Positions 28,736 through 39,700 of a DNA stretch of 64,000 nucleotides are shown here, in pieces. A model generated the notes under the pieces. It was not told where the DNA came from. It worked only from the letters and a program-made list of their open reading frames with translations, and ran no database searches. Numbering within the stretch: the stretch's first letter is position 1; every line of letters starts with the position of its first letter. This stretch comes from Liberibacter brunswickensis. GTDB taxonomy: Bacteria; Pseudomonadota; Alphaproteobacteria; Rhizobiales; Rhizobiaceae. The stretch lies in NCBI RefSeq assembly GCF_036858155.1, contig NZ_JAAEJX010000002.1, positions 34,983-98,982 of the forward strand. Reading direction: 5' to 3'. A program made the position numbers and the translations under genes.

Positions 28736-29272
28736 TTACTGTGAATTTGCTTGGATTTTACGGCGATCATGCACACGTTGGTACGCAAGTTTTTTATGGT
28801 AATCACAATATGGGGAATCATTATGCACATCACTTCCACAAAAAGAAAAATCTTTTCCAAAAGGATCTCCCAAAGGCCATTTACAAGTATTTTCAGTTAA
28901 TTCCATTAATCTAAGACAACGCGAAATAGGCAATACAACCCCTGAAGAAGCAACATTATTCTTTTCTAAAGTCTTTGATTTTCGCTTAGTACTTGCATTC
29001 GGAAGCCGCTCTTTTAAAACAGGCTCACGGATACACATTTCAGGAGATTGTCTAATCTTACGAGAATCAGTCTCCGTAGCTACACTCTTACTATCATCCT
29101 CATATTGTTTGTTTCCAGTAGCCTTAACACGATTGGACAATAATAACCTATGCAATTTGCCAATAACAGCATTGCGAGTCACGCCACCTAACTGAACAGC
29201 AATTTGGCTTGCACTTAACCCTTCCGACCAAAATTTTTTAAGCTTATCAATTCTTTCATCAGTCCAGACCAT
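28736..29272 (-). CDS. gcrA: Cell-cycle regulator GcrA
   Basis: 178 residues from the ATG at 29272. The N-terminal DNA-binding domain matches GcrA: WTDERIDKLKKFWSEGLSAS, then QIAVQLGGVTRNAVIGKLHRL. The C-terminal sigma70-interacting part contains CKWPLGDP and SPYCDYHKKLAY. GcrA activates transcription at methylated GANTC promoters together with sigma70 and the methyltransferase CcrM. AGAAGG lies 11 bases upstream of this ATG; a GTG at 29284 has no such site. It is divergent from argD, the arrangement found in rhizobia. Confidence 0.95.
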   Translation of the reverse strand: MVWTDERIDKLKKFWSEGLSASQIAVQLGGVTRNAVIGKLHRLLLSNRVKATGNKQYEDDSKSVATETDSRKIRQSPEMCIREPVLKERLPNASTKRKSKTLEKNNVASSGVVLPISRCLRLMELTENTCKWPLGDPFGKDFSFCGSDVHNDSPYCDYHKKLAYQRVHDRRKIQANSQ

Positions 29273-29404
29273 TGATCTACCCACCTTCTCAAATTTCTAG
29301 TAACGAGCTAGAAAGAACAAATGCTCAACGAATCATCTGATAACTACTTATTAACCCTAGACCTTATTCCGATCTTATGTAAGCGTCAACAGGTAGAAAA
29401 AGGC

Positions 29405-29424
29405 TGTGAATTAAATAATTCACA
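29405..29424. promoter_or_regulatory. 20-bp palindrome in the gcrA-argD intergenic region
   Basis: TGTGAATT and AATTCACA form perfect 8-bp arms around AAAT, about 130 bp upstream of gcrA and 155 bp upstream of argD. It resembles a dimeric regulator operator. An ArgR box has TGAAT and ATTCA spaced by four bases; here the spacing is six, so ArgR is not well supported. Confidence 0.4.
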
Positions 29425-29578
29425 TTAATAATATATAGGAGAAGCGTTCTATTCTGCAATTTCCTTTTTATTAAAAGTATGATTTATTAGAATGATTATT
29501 GCAAATAATAATAGATAATAACTAGATTAGGAATTCGCTATTTCTATTTTTAAAAGTGTACTCAATAGGAATAATTGA

Positions 29579-30751
29579 ATGAATAAAAATAATTTTTTAT
29601 TTAATACTTATGATCGAGCAAATATTCGCTTTGAAAGAGGAAAAGGAGTATGGCTATTTTCCGAAAATGGAACTCCTTTTCTAGATTTTGCATCTGGAGT
29701 TGCAGTAAATTCTCTTGGACATTCACATCCAGAGTTGGTCGCAACACTCAAATCACAATCTGAAAAGCTATGGCATAATTCTAATCTTTATCAATCAACA
29801 CAACAAGATATTTTTGCTAGTAATCTAATAAATAGCACTTTTGCAGAAAAGGTTTTTTTTACTAATTCTGGAACTGAATCAGTGGAATGTGCTATTAAAA
29901 CAGCACGTCGATATCATTATATGAAAGGTAAAACCAATAAGTTTCGCATTGTTACGTTTGAAGGAGCTTTTCATGGACGTACGTTAGCGGCAATATCTGC
30001 TGGAGGAAAGCCACAATATTTAGAAGGATTCGGCCCAAAAATTGAAGGATTTGATCAAGCTAAATTTTGTGACATCCAATCTCTTAAAAATAAAATTAGC
30101 GATGATACTGCAGCTATTTTAATAGAACCAATCCAGGGTGAAAACGGCATTCAAAAGGCGTCTCCACATTTTTTAAAAGAACTGCGTAAAATTTGTAATG
30201 CTATTGATGCTTTACTAATATTTGACGAAGTACAAACAGGATGTGGGCGTACTGGTAAACTATTTGCTTATGAATGGACTAATGTTAAACCTGATATTAT
30301 GGCGATTGCTAAAGGAATAGGAGGAGGCTTTCCTCTTGGAGCTTGTTTGGCAACAAATAAAGCAGCATCTTGTATGAATAAGGGATCTCATGGATCTACA
30401 TATGGAGGCAATGCTTTAGCTATGGCTATAGGGACAAAGGTTCTCAATATAATAAGATCAGATGGTTTCCTCGAAAGAGTAATAAATATTTCTAAAATAT
30501 TATTTGAAGGATTGGTTGAAATTAAAAATCGTTTTCCAAACGTTTTTTTAGAGGTGCGCGGGCAAGGGCTGTTAATAGGATTAAAAACCGTACTGTCTCC
30601 TGCAATAATGGCAGAAAAATTTAGAGATGAGTGCCTTTTAACAGCCCCGGCAAGCAATAATGTTGTACGCATCCTTCCCCCTCTAACAACCACCGCAGAA
30701 GAGGTTGATGAAGGATTAAAACGCATCGAACGTGCTGCTATTAAATTGTAA
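29579..30751 (+). CDS. argD: Acetylornithine aminotransferase
   Basis: 390 residues, a class III PLP aminotransferase. The PLP lysine is K245 in AIAKGIGGGFPLGA, with FTNSGTESVECAIK for phosphate binding and FDEVQTGCGRTG preceding the lysine. It converts N-acetylglutamate semialdehyde to N-acetylornithine, and may also serve the equivalent succinyl-diaminopimelate step. It starts with ATG just after AGGAATAATTGA. argF follows 66 bp downstream on the same strand; argD-argF is a conserved rhizobial pair divergent from gcrA. Confidence 0.93.
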   Translation: MNKNNFLFNTYDRANIRFERGKGVWLFSENGTPFLDFASGVAVNSLGHSHPELVATLKSQSEKLWHNSNLYQSTQQDIFASNLINSTFAEKVFFTNSGTESVECAIKTARRYHYMKGKTNKFRIVTFEGAFHGRTLAAISAGGKPQYLEGFGPKIEGFDQAKFCDIQSLKNKISDDTAAILIEPIQGENGIQKASPHFLKELRKICNAIDALLIFDEVQTGCGRTGKLFAYEWTNVKPDIMAIAKGIGGGFPLGACLATNKAASCMNKGSHGSTYGGNALAMAIGTKVLNIIRSDGFLERVINISKILFEGLVEIKNRFPNVFLEVRGQGLLIGLKTVLSPAIMAEKFRDECLLTAPASNNVVRILPPLTTTAEEVDEGLKRIERAAIKL

Positions 30752-30817
30752 TAAAATATATAAATGGCTTAGATATTATCTAATAGCCAAATAGTTTAAA
30801 ATAGGATTTTCAATATC

Positions 30818-31735
30818 ATGACTTATCTGAAACACTTCACTGACTTATCAAGTATCTCGTCATCAGATCTTTCTTTGATCTTAGAAAACGCAAAAAAAAT
30901 AAAAAAAAACCTAAACAATCTTCATGATAGTAAACCTTTGTCTGGAAAAGTACTGGCGATGATTTTCGAAAAACCATCTACACGTACTCGTGTTTCTTTT
31001 GAAGTGGCAATGAAACATCTAGGCGGAGAAACAATATTTTTATCTGGATCAGAAATGCAACTAGGGCATGCTGAAACCATTGGAGATACCGCAAAGGTTC
31101 TTTCTCGTTATGTGGATGCCATAGTAATGCGTACAACTCAGCATTCACGTATTTTGGAGTTAGTAGAAAATTCAACAGTACCAGTTATAAATGCCTTAAC
31201 TGATAATACTCATCCTTGTCAAACTATAGCAGATATTATGACGTTTGAACAACACCGTGGATCAGTAAAAGGGAAAATCTTTTCCTGGAGCGGAGATGGT
31301 AACAATGTACTACACTCTCTAATAGAAGGAGCAGCACGATTTAATTATTGCCTTAATATCGCGACTCCTATAGGATCAGAACCTAAAAGTGAATACTTAG
31401 ATTGGGCAAGGAATCAAGGAGCTTCTGTAGAATTATTCCACGATGCTTTAAAAGCCGTTAAAGGATCTCATTGTGTTTTAACAGATACATGGGTATCTAT
31501 GAACCAAGAATTTAGAGCACGTGAAGAACACGTATTTAAACCATTTCAGGTAAATAATTCTCTTATGTCTGCAGCTAATTCCAATGCATTATTTATGCAC
31601 TGTTTGCCCGCATGTAGAGGGAAAGAAGTTACAAGTGAAGTTATGGACGGATGTCAATCAGTAGTTTTTGATGAAGCTGAAAATCGACTTCATACACAAA
31701 AAGCAATTCTATTATGGTGTTTTGGAATAATCTGA
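30818..31735 (+). CDS. argF: Ornithine carbamoyltransferase
   Basis: 305 residues. The carbamoyl-phosphate loop STRTR is at 54-58, HPCQ at 132-135 and the ornithine-loop HCLP at 261-264. It makes citrulline from ornithine and carbamoyl phosphate (from CarAB). It is downstream of argD in a likely operon. In rhizobia hslO usually follows argF; here pyrD follows after 28 bp, so hslO has been lost or moved. Confidence 0.96.
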   Translation: MTYLKHFTDLSSISSSDLSLILENAKKIKKNLNNLHDSKPLSGKVLAMIFEKPSTRTRVSFEVAMKHLGGETIFLSGSEMQLGHAETIGDTAKVLSRYVDAIVMRTTQHSRILELVENSTVPVINALTDNTHPCQTIADIMTFEQHRGSVKGKIFSWSGDGNNVLHSLIEGAARFNYCLNIATPIGSEPKSEYLDWARNQGASVELFHDALKAVKGSHCVLTDTWVSMNQEFRAREEHVFKPFQVNNSLMSAANSNALFMHCLPACRGKEVTSEVMDGCQSVVFDEAENRLHTQKAILLWCFGII

Positions 31736-31763
31736 ATAGAAGGCATATTATATTAGTCTTTTC

Positions 31764-32885
31764 ATGTTTTTGTTTTATAGGATAAAATTCAAATTGCTTA
31801 GCGTATTTAATAAATTAGCATTAAAGGGTTTATTACACTTAGATCCTGAAATAACGCATCGATTATCAATTGTTGCTCTAAAATCAGGATTATTATCTTT
31901 TCTCCCTACACAAGAAGATTCCCGCCTCAAGATAAATGTTGCTGGAATACCATTTACCAATCCTTTAGGAATGGCAGCAGGATATGATAAAAATGCTGAA
32001 GTACCCATAGAATTATTAAAACTTGGATTTGGTTTTGTAGAAATCGGAACTATCACTCCAAATCCCCAAGCTGGAAACAAATGCCCAAGAGTTTTTCGAT
32101 TATCTAAAGATAAAGCTATAATAAATAAACTTGGCTTTAATAATGAAGGATACAATGCTGTCTTTTTACGCCTTTCTAAAATAAAACCCATCTCTCCTAT
32201 CGGAATAAACATAGGAGCAAATAAAGATAGCAAAGACTTTATCTTAGATTATGTATTAGGAATCCGTCTTTTTTTTACGCTTGCTTCTTATTTTACTATT
32301 AACATTTCATCGCCTAATACACCGGGTTTGCGCAATTTGCAAAAAAAGGAAAATCTTGAAATATTGCTGACTCATATCATGCAAACAAGAGAAGAAGAAA
32401 AAATAAAAACAGGGAAATTTGTACCTATATTTTTGAAAATATCCCCAGATCTATCAGAAGAAGAATTAGACGATATAGCTTTTACAGTGATTTCTCATAA
32501 AGTAGAAGGACTCATTATTTCCAATACCACTATCTATCGCGAAGGATTACAAGAATCATCATACATACAAGGGAAAGATGGAGGCTTATCTGGATCCCCC
32601 CTTTTTCAAAGATCTACTATAATACTTGCAAAAATGAGACAACGTGTCGGTTCTAAAATAGCTATTATTGGAACTGGAGGGATATCTTCCACAAAAGATG
32701 CTCTTGACAAAATAATGGCTGGAGCAAATCTAATACAAATTTATTCATCAATGATTTACGAAGGTATATCCCTACCAACACGTATTATAAAAGGATTGTC
32801 TAATTTTTTAAATAATGAGAATGAAAAAAACTTTGAAAATATCAGAGGATCTAGTACTGAATATTGGGCTAAAAAAACAGTATAA
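31764..32885 (+). CDS. pyrD: Dihydroorotate dehydrogenase (quinone), class 2
   Basis: 373 residues. The N-terminal amphipathic helical segment (about 1-30) marks the membrane-associated quinone-dependent class. Conserved blocks are NPLGMAAGYDKNAEV, GTITPNPQAGN, NKLGFNNEG and NISSPNTPGLR, whose serine is the class 2 catalytic base, with GTGGISSTKDA for FMN phosphate binding. It oxidises dihydroorotate to orotate at the inner membrane. It lies 28 bp after argF on the same strand and is possibly co-transcribed. Confidence 0.95.
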   Translation: MFLFYRIKFKLLSVFNKLALKGLLHLDPEITHRLSIVALKSGLLSFLPTQEDSRLKINVAGIPFTNPLGMAAGYDKNAEVPIELLKLGFGFVEIGTITPNPQAGNKCPRVFRLSKDKAIINKLGFNNEGYNAVFLRLSKIKPISPIGINIGANKDSKDFILDYVLGIRLFFTLASYFTINISSPNTPGLRNLQKKENLEILLTHIMQTREEEKIKTGKFVPIFLKISPDLSEEELDDIAFTVISHKVEGLIISNTTIYREGLQESSYIQGKDGGLSGSPLFQRSTIILAKMRQRVGSKIAIIGTGGISSTKDALDKIMAGANLIQIYSSMIYEGISLPTRIIKGLSNFLNNENEKNFENIRGSSTEYWAKKTV

Positions 32886-33056
32886 AAATTATTTTGCAAA
32901 ACAATATTTCATTAATATCTTTCTTTATATACTTTAGATATTATGCAATTACTATTTTTTTTTATTTATTTACATCGTTTATATTTATTCTCATATTAAT
33001 TATATATCTGTATAATACTAAAATGAATACATTTCCATAAAAGGATTTATAAAAAT

Positions 33057-34082
33057 ATGATCAAGGAGGATTCAGTTGTAAGATACTTTCTTGTAAAAAT
33101 AGCTAAAGTTACTCTGTTAAGTATTATCTTTCCTTTCTTGTCTATAGCAGAAACAGATAATCTTCCTTATTACATATTACTAGACAGCAACACCGGTCAT
33201 ATAATAGCTGAGAACTATCCTGACAATCCTTGGAATCCTGCATCTCTTACAAAACTAATGACCGCTTATGTTGTTTTTTCTCTTATTGAGGAGAAAAAAA
33301 CTACGTTATTAAATCCCATAACTATTAGCAAGAATGCATCCGAATATCCACCAGCAAACAGCACCTTTAGTAAGGGTAGCACTATGACACTTGATAATGC
33401 ATTAAAACTTCTCATTGTAAAATCAGCAAATGATATTGCTGTTGCAATCGCCGAAACTCTTTGTGAAACAGAAAAAAAATTTGTCCAGCGCATGAATAAT
33501 ACTGCTAATAAATTAGGATTATCTTCTACTAATTTTATGAATTCTCATGGAGCATCACAATATGGCCATTATACAACAGCACGTGACATGGCTATATTAT
33601 CTTGGAAAATAAAAAATGATTTTCCTCAATATACAAAATATTTTCAAATAAAAGGACTAGATATAAAAGGAAAAAAATACCCTAATACTAATTGGGCAAT
33701 CGGCACATTTTTAGGAACAGATGGCATGAAAACAGGCTTTACATGTGCCTCTGGATTCAATATTGTTACCTCTGCTATTCAAGGGGATAGATCTCTAATA
33801 GTAGTTATTTTAGGTGCTTTAGATCGAAACACGCGAAACAAAGTATCTGAATTATTACTATCCATGGGATTTGCTAATAAAACAAATAAAAATAAAATAA
33901 ACTATATATCAAAGCCTTTATATAGACAAAAATTATCAAATGAAGTCCCAGATATTTCTAAAAAAGTATGTTCTAAACAAAAAGAAATTGAAAATTATAA
34001 GATACAAATGCAAGAATTAAAGGACAAAGAAGCTTACTTTACGAATTTTGAAAAAATAAATTTAATAACAAATAACAAATAA
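33057..34082 (+). CDS. D-alanyl-D-alanine carboxypeptidase (PBP5/6, peptidase S11 family)
   Basis: 341 residues with an N-terminal hydrophobic export signal (about 10-30, cleavage possible near AE at 31). All three penicillin-binding motifs are present: S63-L-T-K66, S123-A-N125 and K225-T-G227. It removes the terminal D-Ala of peptidoglycan pentapeptides in the periplasm. The usual C-terminal membrane-anchor region is replaced by a short lysine-rich coiled segment (about 300-335), so membrane attachment may be weak or absent. An AAAAGGA site precedes the start. Confidence 0.9.
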   Translation: MIKEDSVVRYFLVKIAKVTLLSIIFPFLSIAETDNLPYYILLDSNTGHIIAENYPDNPWNPASLTKLMTAYVVFSLIEEKKTTLLNPITISKNASEYPPANSTFSKGSTMTLDNALKLLIVKSANDIAVAIAETLCETEKKFVQRMNNTANKLGLSSTNFMNSHGASQYGHYTTARDMAILSWKIKNDFPQYTKYFQIKGLDIKGKKYPNTNWAIGTFLGTDGMKTGFTCASGFNIVTSAIQGDRSLIVVILGALDRNTRNKVSELLLSMGFANKTNKNKINYISKPLYRQKLSNEVPDISKKVCSKQKEIENYKIQMQELKDKEAYFTNFEKINLITNNK

Positions 34083-34245
34083 CTATATATTTACCGTTTA
34101 TATTTTATTATCTAAAAAACACAAGAATTCTCAAAAATTCATATCTAAAAATTATCAATTAAAATAAAAAACTAAATTTTTTAAATATATAAATTAAAAA
34201 CCATATCTTTTTTCAAAAAAACATTATAATTTAAAGCACTTAGTA

Positions 34246-35115
34246 TCAAGAATTTAAAGATTTATTCACTCTTGATATCCCATCTATCGCTTTATAATAT
34301 TTTGAATCAACAGACAATGCTTTTTCATAATAATTTATAGCGCTTTCATAAGAATGCTGAATTTCATCTACTACTCCTGCATTAAACCAAAAACTAGCTT
34401 TTTTAGGATCAAGATAAATAGCAAACTTAAAATCATCAGAAGCTCTATCATAGTTCTTCACGACTAAATAAGAAACACCCCTCCCATTGTAATAATCAGC
34501 AACAGTAGAAGACAAAGATATAGCTTTAGAAAAATCCTCTATTGCTTTTTCATGCTCCCCACGCATTTGATAAACAAGGGCACGCCCATACCATGCTCTT
34601 TCGTCATAGGTTTCTAACTTTATAGCTCGATTAAAACATTCAAATGCTTTTTGTAAATCACTATATCTTTCATCACGGTAAATATCACCTAATCCTACGT
34701 AAGCAATATAGTAATTTGGATTGATTTTCAAAGCGGCTTCATAATCTTTGATAGCATCAGATACGTCTCCCATCTTATATCGAATAAGAGCACGATTTGC
34801 ATATACCTTATAATACCGAGGATTTAAATCTAAAGCACTTTGAAAATCTATTAAGGCGTTTTTAAAATCACCATTCATCCCATATACGACACCTCGTACA
34901 TTATAACCTTCGGGATCACTAGGATGAGAATGTATAACAGAAGTAAGGGAAGAAATATTAACGCGCCTCCTTAATTCAGAAGGATAGAAACAACCTTCTG
35001 TTAATAAGACAACGCTAACTACAAAAGCAGACAAGAGGAAACAACGTCTCCGTCTTTTCGAATCCTCAATAAATATATAAGAACAAATATTACTGACCCA
35101 ACTAGGAAGATACAA
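34246..35115 (-). CDS. TPR-repeat lipoprotein (NlpI-like)
   Basis: 289 residues. The N-terminus has a basic stretch (KRRRR, 20-24), a hydrophobic core and lipobox LTEGC with lipidation cysteine C42, so it is a type II signal peptide with a long n-region. It is followed by six or seven TPRs, for example ALIDFQSALDLNPRYYKVYA, AIKDYEAALKINPNYYIAYV, AIEDFSKAISLS and AINYYEKALSVDSKYYKAI. The mature protein would be anchored in the envelope. It lies 31 bp after rpsU on the same strand; an rpsU-TPR pair is also found in rhizobia. The partners are unknown. Confidence 0.82.
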   Translation of the reverse strand: MYLPSWVSNICSYIFIEDSKRRRRCFLLSAFVVSVVLLTEGCFYPSELRRRVNISSLTSVIHSHPSDPEGYNVRGVVYGMNGDFKNALIDFQSALDLNPRYYKVYANRALIRYKMGDVSDAIKDYEAALKINPNYYIAYVGLGDIYRDERYSDLQKAFECFNRAIKLETYDERAWYGRALVYQMRGEHEKAIEDFSKAISLSSTVADYYNGRGVSYLVVKNYDRASDDFKFAIYLDPKKASFWFNAGVVDEIQHSYESAINYYEKALSVDSKYYKAIDGISRVNKSLNS

Positions 35116-35146
35116 TGAACGCTCCTATTATAAAAAGATCATTTAA

Positions 35147-35374
35147 TTATCTCTTTCTAAATCTAGATGCAGCAGAGCCTTCGCGCTGAACTAATTTACG
35201 CATCAACTTCCTTCCACGACGAATCGCTTCAGCTTTCAACCTCACACGCTTCTGAGAAGGCTTTTCATAGTGATCACGCATTTTTAATTCACGCAACACC
35301 CCTTCTCCTTGCATCTTCTTTTTTAAAACACGTAGAGCTTGCTCAACATTGTTATCACGCACAAGTACATACAC
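35147..35374 (-). CDS. rpsU: 30S ribosomal protein S21
   Basis: 75 residues. It begins with YVLVRDNNVEQALRVLKKKM and contains HYEKPSQKRVRLKAEA, then a basic C-terminus RGRKLMRKL and RFRKR. S21 helps the 30S subunit engage mRNA. The length equals rhizobial S21. It is divergent from pdxJ with a 263-bp spacer and is the first gene of a two-gene unit with the TPR lipoprotein. Confidence 0.96.
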   Translation of the reverse strand: MYVLVRDNNVEQALRVLKKKMQGEGVLRELKMRDHYEKPSQKRVRLKAEAIRRGRKLMRKLVQREGSAASRFRKR

Positions 35375-35637
35375 GGCAGATATCTCTCTTCCTTCTGAAA
35401 AATTTCACCGAAAGGCAACAAAAAATAAACTAATACTAAAAAACCCGTTTAACTTTATCAGAGCATCAAAAATCTGTCTAGTACCTGAATGATCTTTAAA
35501 TCACTTTATCCTATCATAGTAGGCATATTACTTTATTAAAAAATTAACGAATAAATAATAGTAGTTTGAAAATATTCTTTGACGAGAATGGATGTTGTTA
35601 TGTTCACCACCAATCTTACAATTCTGGATGTATAAAA

Positions 35638-36399
35638 ATGTCTACTAGTATATCTATTAATCTGAATGCAGTAGCTATGCTTCGCAATCGTCGAAATCTC
35701 CCATGGCCAAGCTTAATACATATTGGCAGAATAGCCCTTCAATCAGGAGCTTCTGGCTTAACAGTACATCCGCGCCCAGATGAACGTCATATTCGTTATA
35801 CAGACTTACCGGAAATTCGCCGATTGATTGATGAAGAGTTTCCTCAAGCAGAATTAAATATTGAAGGATATCCCACAGAAATATTTCTTAATTTATGCAA
35901 GAATTATAAACCTGAACAAGTTACTCTTGTGCCAGACGAACCCCATCAACTTACTTCTGATCATGGATGGGACTTTGTAAAAAATCAGAAGATTCTCAAG
36001 GAAACTGTAGCTAAATTACATGATATAGGTTCTAGAGTATCTCTTTTTGCCGATGGAAATGGAGAGGAAGATTACCTACAAATAGCAAAATCGACAGGCA
36101 CTGATCGTATTGAACTATATACTGGACCATATGGATCGTGCTATAATGATATAAAAAAAGAAAGATATTTTCTAGATAAACTGACTACCACGTCTATCAT
36201 TGCAAAGGATATGAATTTGAAAATCAATGCTGGACATGACCTTACAATACAAAATATACCAAATCTAATAAAGTCTATACCATATATTTCTGAAATTTCG
36301 GTAGGTCATGCATTCACGGCAACCGCATTAGAATACGGGACAAAAGAAGCCGTATTGCGTTTTCGTCATGTTTGTGGACAAGATATAAAAAACTCATAG
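35638..36399 (+). CDS. pdxJ: Pyridoxine 5'-phosphate synthase
   Basis: 253 residues from the ATG at 35638, which matches the family start (MSTSISINLNAVAMLRNRR). An earlier ATG would add 24 residues unlike the family. Conserved blocks are GASGLTVHPRPDERHI, LNIEGYPT, LVPDEPHQLTSDHGWD, ELYTGPYG, NAGHDLT and EISVGHA. It condenses 1-deoxy-D-xylulose 5-phosphate with 3-amino-2-oxopropyl phosphate to pyridoxine 5'-phosphate, so this organism probably keeps DXP-dependent vitamin B6 synthesis. Confidence 0.95.
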   Translation: MSTSISINLNAVAMLRNRRNLPWPSLIHIGRIALQSGASGLTVHPRPDERHIRYTDLPEIRRLIDEEFPQAELNIEGYPTEIFLNLCKNYKPEQVTLVPDEPHQLTSDHGWDFVKNQKILKETVAKLHDIGSRVSLFADGNGEEDYLQIAKSTGTDRIELYTGPYGSCYNDIKKERYFLDKLTTTSIIAKDMNLKINAGHDLTIQNIPNLIKSIPYISEISVGHAFTATALEYGTKEAVLRFRHVCGQDIKNS

Positions 36400-36743
36400 A
36401 ATCATACTAATGAACACAATTTAAATGTAATTATATTATCAGAAAGAGATTTTGATGAGTTAAAAGGACAAAACAAACAAACTTGTTTTAAAATTAAAAC
36501 GTAGATATAAATTTTATAAAAAAAATATATTTACATTTATGCACGTGAATTTTTCTGATATACAGAAGCAATCGAAAGAGATATTACTAAAATATTATGT
36601 TTAAACTCCCCTTGTCGAGTTACATAACAATCTTTCTATAATATAAAGAAGTCGCCGTTTAAATTATATTTACTGTAATAAAATACTAACACGCAGTAGC
36701 AAATCATGTATAAAAACTACAAGGACTGTATAGGACAAATAAA
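36400..36743. other. Spacer upstream of carB
   Basis: 344 bp without an ORF. A possible carB promoter has TTGTCG at 36612 and TATAAT at 36637-36642, but the 19-bp spacer makes it weak. The leader would be about 95 nt. Nothing else is visible. Confidence 0.3.
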
Positions 36744-39700
36744 ATGCCGAAACGTCAAGATCTTAAATCAATTCTCATAATTGGAGCAGGTCCTATTATA
36801 ATCGGACAAGCATGTGAATTTGACTATTCTGGAACTCAAGCGTGTAGAGCTCTTAAAGAAGAAGGATATAGGATTATACTAATTAATTCAAACCCTGCTA
36901 CTATTATGACGGATCCAGATCTTGCAGATGCTACATATGCAGAACCCATTACCCCAGAAGTTGTGGCAAAAATTATAGAAAAAGAGCGCCCTGATGCGAT
37001 TTTACCAACAACAGGAGGACAAACAGCTCTCAACACAGCACTCTCATTAAAACGAATGGGAGTACTTGACCGTTATGGAGTTGAAATGATTGGAGCAAAG
37101 CCAGATACTATTGATAAGGCTGAAGACAGAGCTCTTTTCAGAAAAGCGATGCAAAATATTTCTCTTGCAACTCCAAAATCAATTCTTGCAAATGCTACAG
37201 AAATTAAGGAGCATGATCGTAAAATTCATGAAGAAGAGCGAGAAAACATCAAAAAAAACTTTCCAAAAGAAAAAATTGATGCGGCATTATACGACCTTGA
37301 AATTAAATGGAACGTGGAAGAGAACGATAGAAAACATCGATATATTTGTCATGCGATGGCTGTTGCAGTAAAGGCTCTTGATGAAATTGGTCTTCCTCTT
37401 ATTATTCGCCCATCTTTTACTCTTGGCGGAACAGGAGGAGGCATAGCATATAATAGATCAGAATTCTTTGAAATAGTTGAAAATGGTCTTCACGCTTCCC
37501 CAACTACTGAAGTGTTAATAGAAGAATCTGTCCTTGGGTGGAAAGAATACGAGTTTGAAATGATTCGTGACACAAAAGACAACTGTATAGTTGTATGTTC
37601 AATCGAAAATATTGATCCCATGGGAGTCCATACCGGAGATTCAATTACTGTTGCACCAGCTTTAACTTTAACAGATAAAGAGTACCAGTTAATGCGCAAT
37701 GCTGCAATTGCCGTACTCAAAGAAATTGGAGTGGAAACTGGAGGCGCAAACGTACAATTTGCAGTGAATCCCAAAAATGGACAAATGATCGTAATTGAAA
37801 TGAACCCACGAGTATCTCGTTCATCTGCCTTAGCATCTAAAGCTACGGGATTTCCAATTGCAAAAATTGCAGCAAAACTAGCTGTTGGTTATACTTTAGA
37901 TGAACTTGGAAATGATATTACTGGAGGAAAAATATCTGCTGCATTTGAACCTTCGATAGATTATATCGTAACAAAAATTCCACGTTTTGCCTTTGAAAAA
38001 TTCCCAGGATCAGATGTAACTTTGACAACATCAATGAAATCAGTCGGAGAAGTGATGGCAATAGGCCGTAGTTTTGCCGAATCTCTACAAAAAGCATTAC
38101 GAGGTCTCGAGACTGGACTTACCGGATTAGATGAAATTAATATACCTTCAATGGAAACAACAAAAGATCAAGATGCGATTCGAGCCGCTATAAGTGTACC
38201 TTGTCCAGATAGATTTCGTATGGTAGCACAAGCGTTAAGATTGGGTATGAGTGTAGAAGAAGTACATCAAAGTTGTAGTATTGATCCTTGGTTCATTAAG
38301 CAAATCAAGATGATTGTTGATACAGAACGTCGTATTTGTGAACAAGGCATTCCACAGGATTTTCATAACCTTCATTCCCTCAAAGCTATGGGATTTTCTG
38401 ATGAAAGATTATCGATATTGTCTGGCATTCCTACTAGCGAAATACGAAAAATACGAAATAAATTAAATTTACATCCTGTATTCAAGTGCATAGATACTTG
38501 TGCTGGAGAATTTTTATCCCCTACTTCTTATATGTATTCTACTTATGAAACAAACTTTATTAATCAAATGGTTTCTGAAGATAAAGTATCTGATAGAAAA
38601 AAAATTGTCATTCTTGGAGGAGGCCCTAATCGTATTGGACAAGGTATTGAATTTGACTATTGTTGCTGTCATGCTGTTTTCTCTCTAAAAGAAGCGGGAT
38701 TTGAAACAATCATGGTCAACTGCAATCCTGAAACCGTATCGACAGATTATGATGTTGCTGACAGATTATATTTTGAATCTTTGACAGAAGAAGATGTCCT
38801 TGAAATTTTACGAGTAGAGCAACAAAAAGGTCAGTTAGTAGGTGTGATAGTGCAATTTGGAGGACAGACACCGCTAAAACTAGCTAAAACACTTGAAAAA
38901 AATCAAATTCCTATCCTAGGAACACAACCAGATTCTATAGATCTAGCTGAAGATCGAGATCGTTTTCAAAAATTATTAATGAAATTAGAGCTTAATCAAC
39001 CTAAAAATGGCATTTCTCATTCAGTAGAACAAGCAAGATTAGTAGCATGCGAAATTGGATTTCCCCTTTTAATTCGACCTTCTTATGTTTTAGGTGGTCG
39101 TGCTATGCAAATTATATACTCTGATAACATGTTGCAGGATTACCTACTTGAAACACTTCCTGAATTAGTTTCAGAAGAAATTAAAAGAAAGTATCCTAAT
39201 GATAAAACAGGACAAATAAACACACTATTAGGGAAACATCCTCTGTTATTTGATAGCTATTTATCAGACGCTATAGAAGTAGATGTAGATGCCTTATGCA
39301 ATAAAGGCCAAGTTGTTGTTGTAGGAATTATGGAGCATATAGAAGAAGCAGGAATTCATTCTGGCGATTCCGCTTGCTCTTTACCATCTCGTTCACTATC
39401 ACAAGAGCTTAAAGACGAATTAGTATCTCAGACTAAGAATTTAGCTCAAGCACTAAGTGTTGTAGGGTTAATTAATGTCCAATACGCAATTAAAAATGGA
39501 ATAATTTATATTCTAGAAGTTAATCCGCGTGCATCTCGTACAGTACCTTTTACCGCCAAAACTATTGGTTTTCCAATTGCAAAAGTAGCTGCTCGCATTA
39601 TAGCAGGAGAGAGCCTTGATTCTTCCATAAAAGCTTATGGGAATAAACCCGATTTATCCAAAATAAAACACTTTGCAGTAAAAGAGTCGGTTTTTCCTTT

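Noticed and set aside
29405..29424. ArgR box upstream of argD
   Set aside because: The TGAAT and ATTCA half-sites are separated by six bases instead of four, so the palindrome is reported without naming a regulator.
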